Of a stretch of 64,000 nt of DNA, positions 10,905 to 22,900 are shown one piece after another. The first letter of the stretch is position 1; each line of letters starts with the position of its first letter. A model generated the notes under the pieces. The model worked only from the letters and a program-made list of their open reading frames with translations, ran no database searches and had not been told where the DNA came from. This DNA is from Bugula neritina (Eukaryota; Bryozoa; Gymnolaemata; Cheilostomatida; Bugulidae), in NCBI GenBank assembly GCA_964035545.1, contig OZ037766.1:476501-540500 (forward strand), read 5' to 3'. Both the position numbers and the translations under genes were made by a program.

Positions 10905-13900
10905 ATGGATGAGCTACAACCTGCCAATGCCCTCTACCTGGTCCAGGGAGAGATCAGTTGTATTGTCACGGAAATGAAGAGATCAATTAGATCTTCCAGT
11001 CACTCACCCGTAAGTTGCCCATCATTTCTCTTTCAGTAGACTTAGGGTATCTAATGTGTTGATATGCTGTACTATAGAGTGTGTGCCTACTTTCTTGGCA
11101 GTTACTCAGTGCTACTAGTCACAGTTACTCAGTGCTACTAGTCACAGTCACTCAGTGCTACTAGTCACAGTCACTCAGTGCTACTAGTCACAGTCACTGA
11201 GTGCTACTGATCACTATCACACATATTTTAAAATTTCCGACAATATGTAGTTGTCTTCTCTCTGCCAGGACTCGTACTGATACATTGTAATGTTGTTATT
11301 TGTCAGCATGAAGAGAATCCTCTAATCAGTTGCTTCACTGACCTGCGAGATACTCTCCACAACACAAAAGGTACCCACCTTCTCTATTATATCTCTCTTC
11401 ACTTCTTTAGATAAACTTGTTTTTGCTTGACTAAGAATTGAATTTCTACTACTAGTACCTGTACTGCTGCCGCTGCTACAGCTGATCTCGATGTATTTTA
11501 GTAGGTTACTCACATTTATTTGCTTTCCAGCTATCTCAGAAATAGAGCCCATAGTCTTTCTCAGTCCTTTTCTGGAGTTGGTTCGGTCAGAAGAAACTAC
11601 GGGCAGAATAACAGGCTTGGCTCTTACATCTATAAATAAGTTCATAGCATACGGGTTCATAGGTGAGAGGTCACACTACACTACACTACACATCCTGTTT
11701 ACTTTACTTGTGATACAATCCTAACAATATAGTATATATGTGAAGTAATATCTTGTAACAGACTGATAGTTTGTTATGAAGACTATTATCTTTATTTGAG
11801 TGTTGAGAAGTAATAAATAGTTCCTCAGGTATAATGAGCAGGAAGTTACTAATTCCGTCCCAAGCTAGTATATGGCGGAGAGGTTGAAGTATTGTGTAAA
11901 CTTTTCATCTGCTACAGTCTCAGGCTTACATTGATCTCTACGACTTACGCTGTAGATTGTAAGAGCAGACATGGAGCTGCTGCCGTAGAGAGTATTGCTG
12001 ACGCTGTCACACACGCCAGATTTGTTGGCACTGATCCAGAATCTGATGAAGTGGTTTTGATGAAGATTCTTTACGTGAGTTTATACATGGTGTGCTGTGA
12101 TTGGCTGTTTCACTGTTAGCACGCGTGTGATTGGCTGTCTCACTGTTAGCATGCGTGTGGTTGGCTGTCTCACTGTTAGCATGCGTGTGATTGGCTGTTC
12201 TATCAATTCCACAAGCTCTCTGTTTCTTTACAAGATTTGTGATAAAAATACATGACTGGTGTATCAAAATTTAAATCCTTCATTTATAATTTACTTTATA
12301 ATCTCCGTGGTATATATTCCTGTATTTTATATTCCTGTGTACTATATCTAGTAGCCTCACCTCTCTCTCACACGAGTAGTAATATCCTCTCTCTCACACG
12401 AGTAGTAATATGCTCTCTCTCACACGAGTAGTAACATCCTCTCTCTCATACAAGTAGTAACATCCTCTCTCTCACACGAGTAGTAATATCCTCTCTCCAC
12501 AGGTGCTGAGGACTCTCCTCCTCTCCCCTTCTGGCTCCAACCTCACCAACGAGTCCGTATGCGAGATCATGCAGTCCTGCTTTAGAATCTGCTTTGAGAC
12601 AAGGTTATCCAGTAAGTTATGTTGATAGAACTGTTGACAGAACTGTTGATAGAACTGTTGATAGAACTGTTGATATCTTCAGATAATAGTATTTATATTC
12701 ACATGTAGAACTGTTGAGACGGACAGCTGATCACATTCTGGTGGAAATGGTTCAGCTACTCTTCAGTAGACTTCCTCAGTTTAAGGAAGATGCAAAGTGG
12801 GCGAAGAACATGAAGAAGGTGAGAGAGTATGTTGTCTGGTATCTGCTGAGGTGTCTAGACTCAGGACATGCAGCTGTTGATGTTCTGATGAGTATCTTTA
12901 CTTCCCTTTATATCGGCGTGTCTCTTTCTATCAGTTGACTATGAGAGCGAGTGGCATGCAGAAACCCCGTAAGAATAAGCACTCTGACAGCAGATCTGAG
13001 GCTACAGCTCCAACTCTAGAGAATCAGGGGCCTGCCCCCTCTGCCTCAGGTGACACTCCAGGTGATGCCCCAGGTACTGCTTCCTCTGCCCCAGGTGATG
13101 TCCCAGGTGAGATGAGTTGCTAAGCTGAATCAGTTTATATACATTCTCTGTATAAACCTGCTTATCACGTGACATACTGATCACATGACATGCTGATCAC
13201 ATGACATACTGATCACATGACATACTGATCACATGACATACTGATCACGTGACATACTGATCACATGACATACTGATAACATGACATGCTGATCACATGA
13301 CATACTGATCACGTGACATGCTGGTCACATGACATACTGATCACATGACATGCTGATCACGTGAAGAGTTACCCCCTCAATCTCTGTATCCTAGAAGCTG
13401 AGCCCTCAGAGTCCCCACGTGATGACACTGTGGAGTTATCTGATCACGGGGAGCTGGAAGATGACAACTCCGGATCTGAAACACACATGGTAGATTTACA
13501 CGAAGGACTTCCTGTAAGTTCTACATTTCCACTCTCTCCATTTCCTCTCTATTTTTCGTAATCACTATAACCACTACCACTGTTAGTATAACCACTACCA
13601 CTGTTAGTACAACCACTACCACTGCTAGTATAACCACTACCACTGTTAGTATAACCACTACCACTGTTAGTATAACCACTACCACTGTTAGTATCACCAC
13701 TACCACTGTTAGTATAACCACTACCACTGTTACTATCACCACTGTTTCTCTTTAGGCTGTGAGACACGACAGTCAGGCTGACCTGAACGATGCTGTTGAC
13801 GATGTGGAAGACAGCGGCAGCTCTGTGGTAAGTTTTTCTTCTCCGACAGCGTCTTGACGTCTCGTCTTGGCATTCACTTGAAATATTCAAACAGTAGATG

Positions 13901-16900
13901 TGTGAATAGTTAGACTAAGCAACTTGCTGCACCTTCAGATATATTATGTGTTGCTACTGAGACTAGCTTGTGTTCTACTCTTAGTGTAGTCTCAGTTCCC
14001 TCTCTGTTGCAGGGTGAACAGGACGACTGTATAGCCACCCTTGACTTTATAAACCCCAAAGGAATCAGGTTTATACCAAAGAAGGAAGGTGAGTTACATC
14101 CCTGTAAATATACTTACTATATACTTACTCTCTACTTACTATATACTTACTCTGTACTTACCTCATGACAGGGCCGATTGTGCCGTACGGTCTGCCAGCC
14201 ATCAGAGAGCTGTTCAGGTTCCTCGTCTCCATCATGAACCCCACAGACAGACAGAACAGTGACGAGATGTCCTACATGGGGATATATTTACTCACCATAG
14301 CCCTAGAGACCGCAGTAGACCACCTCCCCAAGTACGCCTCCCTCATGGCTCTCGTCAAGGATGAGCTGTGCTTCAATCTCTTCAGGGTACTCAGTCTATC
14401 TCTTCTCTACTTACAGTATATTCAGGGTACTCAGTCTATCTCTACTTACAGTATATTCAGGGTACTCAGTCTATCTCTTCTCTACTTACAGTATATTCAG
14501 GGTACTCAGTCTATCTCTTCTCTACTTACAGTATATTCAGGGTACTCAGTCTATCTCTTCTCTACTTACAGTATATTCAGGGTACTCAGTCTATCTCTAC
14601 TCTACTTACAGTATATTCAGTGTACTCAGTCTATCTCTACTCTACTTACAGTATATTCAGGGTACTCAGTCTATTTCTAATAAGTACATATCAATCTCTA
14701 ATTGGTGAATTCCTCACGTTTATACATCTTTGTTATGCACAGCTATGCTCAAATGTTGACATAACATATTAATTGAAATGCAAGGAAAATGTTTCTTTAA
14801 GGCCTGTATATTCTAGCCAATTGCTTTCCTTGTTAAAGTGTCAAGTAGTTGTGTCACACGCTGACTTTACTCTGTAGCAACTTCACACGGAGAAAGTCTC
14901 GCTGTTTGCTGCCGCAATGAACGCCTGTTTCCTGTTGTTTGAGTCGATGAGAAGTCACCTGAAGTTCCAGTTAGAGGTAGGCGTGGTCTCTCACTCTGTC
15001 AGTCACATGACACCTTTGTTGGACAGAGAACAAGTGTTACTGTCATGTATTGGAGTTGTCATTCCCTCACACCTTGGACTGGTATTCTGTCCTACAGATG
15101 TACCTGTCGAAGGTGATGGAGTTGATAGTGTCAGACAGCATGCGAGTGCCGTACGACGTCAAAGAGATAGCACTGCAGGGTCTCGTACAGCTGTGGAGAA
15201 TACCAGGTCTAGTTACCGAGCTCTACCTCAACTATGACTGTGATGTGCACTGCTCCAACCTGTTCGAAGACATCACTAAACTACTGTCAAAGGTGTGGTA
15301 CCTGCATTCAGTGTGGCCTAGTTATCACTCTAGTGACCTAGTTATCTATCTAGTGACCTAGTTATCTATCTAGTGACCTAGTTATCTATCTAGTGATCTA
15401 GTGACCTAGTTAAATATCTAGTGACCTAGTTATCTATCTAGTGACATAGTTATATATCTAGTGACCTAGTTAGTTATCTAGTGACCTAGTTATCTATCTA
15501 GTGACCTAGTTATCTATCTAGTGACCTAGTTATCTATCTAGTGACCTAGTTATCTATCAAGTGACCTAGTTATCAATCTAGTGACCTAGTTATCTATCAA
15601 GTGGCCTAGTTATCTCCTTAGTGACCTAGTTAGTTGTTTAGTGACCTAGTTGTCTCTCCAGTGACCTAGTTATCTATCTAGTGATATAGTTATTTTTCCT
15701 AGGCTTTTGCTGAGGATGATTTTAGTAGCAATATTTCCATACAGTTCATAACCAACTGTAGATATAGCAATTGCTCATGTTATACCATTATGTAAGCTAT
15801 CGAATTATCAGAGTTATCTCCCCGATGTTTGTCTATTTTATGATCTGTTTGCCTGTTATTGTGCAGGACTCCAGTGATACTGAGGTGTACACACCTGCTA
15901 AGGTAGAATGCTTCACACATTATCTCTGTATAATCTCTCTCTACTACACCACCTGTCTAGCTACTGTCATATCCGTGTTCACAGGCTATATATGTGTGCT
16001 TCTCTAAGGCTATGTAACTCTCGTATACTCTACATATATAGGGGTCAAGGTCTATTCCGCTTCTAGTAGACAGGATGTGAAGTTTTCAGTGTCCTGTCTC
16101 TCTGTATGTTTGTCCGAAGCTCTCTGCCGTACGTTATGTTGACACATCACGTGTTTCCTGTTGTAGAATGCGTTTCCCGTGACGGGGCTACACAGCACTC
16201 ACGTTCTCTCCCTAGACGCCCTCCTCACTGTACTGGAGTCCGTAGAGGCACACTGTCACACCAGGATTATGGCCGCTCAGTCAGGTTGGCTGTTTAGAGA
16301 TTTGTATCAGTGTGCACGTGTATCCTTACAAGTGCTGCATCAGTATTGATATATTAGTATCATATTAGTTCTGAATAACTCCATTGATATGATTTAGTTG
16401 AACCTTCTGATAGTATGCGGAGTAGAAATAAAGTTATTTTACTGAGGAATAAGTATTTCCCATATATCTGCTTACAAGAGGCTTACTCTACCAAGTGTTG
16501 GGTTGGTGAGAGACTGTATATACTGTATCTCGTGTATAGACTGAGAGAGTATAGACTGTGTATACTGTGTATAGACTGAAAGTGTAGACTGTATATACTG
16601 TGTGTAGACTGAGAGCATAGACTGTATCTCATGTTGTTATATTCTCCAGCTGATCAGACCGATAAAAGAGGAAGTGCCGGAAACTGGCGGAAGCCTCAGA
16701 TACGTCCCAATAGGATGGTGAGCTCTCAGTCTACACAGGATATCCCCCCTCTGGAGGTGCTGCATGCCAGGAAACAGGAGAAACAGGTACTGGTTACTCG
16801 GGGGTTCCCCCCCCCCCAACACACAGTGTAGGCTCCAGTACCTGCTGTACCTTAAGCTAATGTGTATATAAGTGTGTATCTACTTTTATCAGTGTCCTAG

Positions 16901-19900
16901 ACAATGGAAGGGGGGGGGCTCTTTACTATTAGCTCTCTAGTAGAGTGTAACATTAGTGCTTAGCCTGCAGGTAGAGATGGAGAAGTGAAGGCCAGTTTTG
17001 TGATGTCTATTCACTCTTACATTGACACTGACTAGTTCTAGTTTGTTCATTTTTCTCTGCCGTCTGTTTTGCTGCCATTGAGTTCCACTGAGCGGAGAAT
17101 GATGACCTGATTTCCAACTGCAGGTGTACCAGCAGGCAGTGGAGCTCTTCAACCAGAAACCTAAGCAGGCCATCGCCTACCTCAAACAGCAGGGCTATCT
17201 TGACGAGTCCAACACAGCCGTAGTCTCATTTCTCAAGGACACGCCTAAACTTAGCAAGGCGTTCATCGGTGAATATATCAGCAGGAAAGACAACCCTGCA
17301 CTTACGGATGCGTACATGCGGTGAGCTGGCAATGCTAAGTTAGTCTAGATAGTGTTTTAGGAGTTGCTTTCTCTTTGAGAGACAGAAATAAAATTGTTTG
17401 GAATAATAAAATAGGCTTATAGTTGCTTATGTTGAGAATGATTCTTGTGTCACTGTCTGGTAATGAGTAGGGAACAGCTAGAATAAAGGAAGAAAAATAA
17501 TAATATGTATATCTTACTACTTTTCTAGTTTATACTGTTTTATTATCTATACCCTGTGTTAGGTTAAAGTTTAAACCAAGTGTTTTCTCCATCTCCATGT
17601 ACCTTGCTCTTAAATTACCACCCATAAGTTTGTTAGGTAAGCTTTAATACAACTACATTTTTGTGCCTAATAGTAGTAATTTACAGTGTTTTCTCATAAG
17701 ATTTATTAGATATACTTGTATTATTATATTATATTACTGTATTACATTGTATTATTATATTACATTGTATTATTATATTACATTGTATTATTGTATTACA
17801 TTATATTACTGTATTACTGTATCATAGTTCTACAACATGTTACAGCAGTCTGCTGAAAGTCATATAGAATATGTATATAAGTACATAGAGTTACAAACTA
17901 TTATAATATGTAAGCATATGATTTATAACAGCCAATCAAGTCGTGTAGAATATAGAAGCATGTCTAGCAGAGAGACACCAGCTGAGTTTCCTCTGATAGT
18001 CTGAGTTCCATACAATATACTAATCAGTTGAGGATCTCCTTTCAGCTCGTTCAACTTTGTGGGAACCAGACTAGACGTGGCGCTGCGGATGGTTCTGGAA
18101 ACCTTCCGGTTACCCGGGGAGTCTCCGGTGATAGAGTTTCTGATGGAGCATTTCTCTGTCTACTGGTTCGAGAGTAACAATGAGCCATTTGCTAACTCTG
18201 ACGCTGCCTTCACTCTCTGCTACGCCATCATCATGTTGAATGTAGACCAACACAGTCACAACGCTAAGAAACAGAATATCCCCATGACACTGCAGGTCAG
18301 TAGTTGCTAGTAGTAGTGAGTCACTGTTACTAGTCAGTAATAACTAGTAACTAGTAGTAGTAGTGAATAACTCTTACTAGTCAGTAATAACTAGTAACTA
18401 GTAGTACTAGTCAGTAATAACTATTAACTAGTAGTACTGGTGAGTCACTGTTACTAGTCAGTAATAACTAGTAACTAGTAGTAGTAGTGAATAACTCTTA
18501 CTAGTCAGTAATAACTAGTAACTAGTAGTAGTGAGTCACTGTTACTAGTCAGTAATAAATAGTAACTAGTAGTAGTGAGTCACTGTTACTAGTTAATATT
18601 CTTAGTAAGTCACTTAGTAAGTAGTCAGCAATACGTCTGCATTTATAATTTAATAAAAAAATGATGTTAATTACAGAATATTATATATTAAGATTATACC
18701 GTACTATATATGTATATAGGTGTGTATATTATTCCACTGGTGTAACTATAGGCTGAACTTTGTTGTTTTTGAAAGGAAGTTTCTTTTCAGCTTGAATTTT
18801 CTTCCTCCTCTGGTTGTACTCATAGTAAACTGTGAAGTTAGCTCCGATGATAGCAATAGGTAGGGCGGTGATCATTAGTCCAAACAGCATTATGACTGCT
18901 GCCACTGCATATCCGAGGGTGTTTTTAGGGTAATAGTCCCCGTATCCTACTGTAGTCATGGTTACTACCACCCACCAATAAGCTGCAACATTTCAACTCA
19001 GTTATAAACACAAGCAAACAATAAAAATCAGCGAAATTTCTCAATCAACGAAGACACACAAACCTGTTGGCACGCTGTCGATATTATAGCTGTCAACATC
19101 TCTCAGACTCAGGTAACCAATTGTTTCTGCGTAGAATATGATTGGTCCACAAAATAGACAGGAAATACCAACTACCGAGATGAGTAGACCGATCTCCTTT
19201 CTGCTGGCGTATATCGCCAGTATTAGTACTCTTAGTTCACTAAACAAGTGTATAGTATATACTCTATACGATTTACTCTACTCTCTATTAATAACCATTA
19301 CATATATTATTCATTAAAGGGTTAAATCAAGATTTTGATTTTTTCTTCAGTTTTGTCAAAGTGGCCCATGTATAATGTTTTGTTTCTTGATATAGTGAAT
19401 GCAATACAGTAGTAATTCTTGTTAAACATCTTCACTGTTACAGCTCATGCTACTTCCTGTCTAACAGCTGAATATTGTCGCCCAAATATCTAAACAAATA
19501 CCTTTTCACTGTCACTTAATTTTCTATGTAAATATATGTGTGAAAAGTTTCTCTGAAAATTTAAGTATACAGAGTTTCATACAATCTGCATGGTAAGCCT
19601 ATCTAAAGCTACATGTAACCCTACCCTCAACTTTGAAAGTGAAACTACATCTAACCCTACCCTCAACTTTGAAAGTGAAACTACATGTAACCCTACCCTC
19701 AACTTTGAAAGTAAAACTAGGTTTTATTTATAGCACTCTGTACCTGTAAATAGTTGCCAGCAATATCATCCTCAAGCACCGTAACTGCGTGATGAAGTAT
19801 AAGGCGCACTGTATAAAGTTCAAAGCTATGCACATCTCTAATCCTCTCGTTGGAATTACCGTGTTGACTGCCACACTTGCGTATAAAATAACCGGCATTA

Positions 19901-22900
19901 TCGTTACTATGGCATCGAGCATGTTCATTGACTTTAGAAAATGGCATTTCTTTGGGCAACTCACAAACCTTATTAAAATTTCTAAATCGAAGAATATGAA
20001 TGCGAGCAGGTCAATCAGGAAATATGCTCCAAATTCTATTTTCTCTTGAGAATAGGTGAGTGCCCAGGTGCATGCCTCGCTACTGAACATCAGTCCCATG
20101 TACTTCTGGTACGTCATGTTAGGTAGTCTTGGTGAGCGCTGCAATATCACTGGAGATGTGACCGCGGCTACATTAATACTGTGTATTATTACCATTCCAA
20201 AATACACCATCGTCCACGCTACAGCCAGCTTTCTGTTGTTGGTGTATGGTCCCATTGGGTCGGTCATGAAGTACCACACCCTGTCTCTCCACCTCAGTTC
20301 CCTCTCCAGTTCTATTCTTCTCTCAAACCACAGAAACTCTTTTTCCATCTCTTCATCTGTCTTGTCAATTCTTATTTGCTGACAGCAGTCTTCTATGGCT
20401 GACTTCTCAACTCCCCAGAACTGGAGCTGCTTGGTGAATGTCTGATAACACATGTTCTGTGGAACATGAAGTTCCCCTGTTCTGTGGTAACGTAAAACTT
20501 CTCTAAACACCTCCTCATCCGCATCAAAGAAGTATTCTGTACCTTCATTACCTGACAGGAGTTTACCCAGAGTTGTGTGTGGATATTTAGACAGTGTCTC
20601 TCTGGTGGTTACAAACCTCTGTCCTGATACGTTGATGACTATCCTGCTCATAGTATTTCAGTTGAACAAGTCAAATGATTGTATTAGAACCTTGCTATTA
20701 CCTAATCTTCACTCAGCTTTGCAATCATCTGGTGTTTGTTTCATTTTTATAATAATGTGTTTTCTTTTCTGGTGTATTGATTTTCAATAGGACAGCCAGT
20801 TGTTGAAATCTGGTGTCAGAGTCATGAGTGGAGTGAGCTGCTATACATCAAGATATTAAATATCATTTTGAATATAAATGCAAACAATCACAGTTGTTTA
20901 ATTGCAATGGATATCGTTGTAAATAGCTCATTACACTTGCAAATTTTGTCATCCAATCTGAAGCTCATGGATCTAAAAGTTCACAGCTCTTACTTTGCAT
21001 ATAATATTGAACTTATATACATGGAATAACTGTGAATATTGAATATTGTTGATGACCAGAAATATCATACTATATTTTATAATCCATATTCCGGAAGTAC
21101 TCTGTGAAGACATAAGAGTAAACCTATGTAATAATATTCTCTATTGCTCTGAAAAGACCGGATATATTATCAGTATTTCAAAAGTAGTGTGTTTTCATTT
21201 GAAGGTACTACTTGAGACTACATAGTGCTTAAGGCTATTTAGACTTGACTGTTCAAAGTGGATCCTTTTATTGGTCATAATTTTAGTGACATGTTATGTG
21301 ATACAGGAAGTAACGTTGGGTTTGGGGGACAATTTCTCTCAACTAGTCTTGAAATTATGAGCTGCATTTATATTCACGTCACTTCATGAACAATATTGCT
21401 GCAAGATATTAGTTACAGAACCTGTTTTGTTATAAGTTGAGTGAAATACTACAATATATGAGCATATAATGATTACTATCTGAGGTTTAGTATTAATATG
21501 TGTGTTTGCATACAGTTTTCTAGTACTCAATGAGGTCTGATATAAAGTTTGCTTATGAAATAAGGTTGATACTCTGCATTGGTAACATGTTTCTGTTCTT
21601 CACAAGTTCCTTGTACACCCCACAAGTTCTAGACAGACTACTAGTAGCTCAGCTGCCTCCCCGACAGACTACTAGTATCCCAGCTGCCTCCCCTCTGTAC
21701 TTCTACCTTTGGTTAACTTCTCATCACAACCTCATCCCAGTCTCTCATATCACAATGCAATGCTACAGAAGTATCCCTACCCTGTGCTTACTTGGTGCTA
21801 GCTGTCTATTCTCCCCCCAAGTCGCTGGTATATCTTCTTTACATTCGCCAACCTACTCTTATTTTATAACAGTGAGTTTTGTTTTTATGCTTTGTGTTTG
21901 AAAAGAATTTGGGTTTTAGTTTTCTCCAATTCAACTGACTGTGGGGAGGGGGTAACTTTGAGAATGAAATTGTGTTGCCAGCATAAAATTCAGTCAAGTG
22001 CAACAGTTGCCAAAGGGTGTAAAAAGGCATTCTTGTGCTGCTGCCTTCCTCAGTATACTGCAACATTTCACAATGCTGACAGTCTACCAGCATACTGATA
22101 GCTTAGGTTACTCTTAGATAAATGAGTGTAGTATATAGTCTATGTAGTGTAACTGGCCAGACTACTGTATTGCTTCAGTACCATGATGTATATGTGTGTA
22201 TATACAAACTATCTGCCCGTATTGCCCCTAACTCAAATATAGTCGTTTGATTTTTTATGAAATGTAGAAAGTCCAAAAGTAGAACTAAAGTATAAAAATT
22301 ATCTACTCTTTGACTCTTCTCTGGCCTTGCTTTAGTTTACAGTCTCTCTGAAGACAGTTGTTGGTACATTTTATTTGCTGACTATTCAAACCACACATAT
22401 TTGAAGCATCAGTTATATATAGATTTAGGAATTACAATAACAAATGGCAGTGATGCAGTCAGTTTGTACACCAACTGTTAACATCAGTAAATGCACAATG
22501 CAGAAGTTTGTTCAAACTCTGTCACCTATATTCCCAAGCTAAATCTTCTTGGAATTTAAATTTACATATCCACAACACATGGGAGACCAGTTCCATGTAC
22601 CAGTATGTTACAATAGTTAAAATATTACAATAATGATTTACTAGTCATGTTGAAAACACTTTACATTTTCTGCATGCGGTATTTCCTAGTTTCCAACCAT
22701 CAGTTAATACAACTAGTTATATGCTTGTTTTTATTGTTTCACCAACAAAAGCTACTATTTTGTCTGAATTCTGAATATTTTCAGTAAAGTAACTTGTGCA
22801 TGCACTTGACCAGCTAGTGAGTTTACAGGAAGCTGCTACCGTGGTATTGGTGACATTTAGCAGCTGTTTTCAGACTCTCTGCTCTTACCATTCAGTTCTG

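Noticed and set aside
12036-12070. CTGATGA at about 12040 and again near 12885 and 30618 as hammerhead candidates
   Set aside because: No GAAA core at the right distance and no flanking stems; they fall in coding exons or without pairing.
21530-21901. 123-codon plus-strand ORF in GBF1-like intron 17
   Set aside because: No motif, no splice context, partly low complexity; not supported as a gene.
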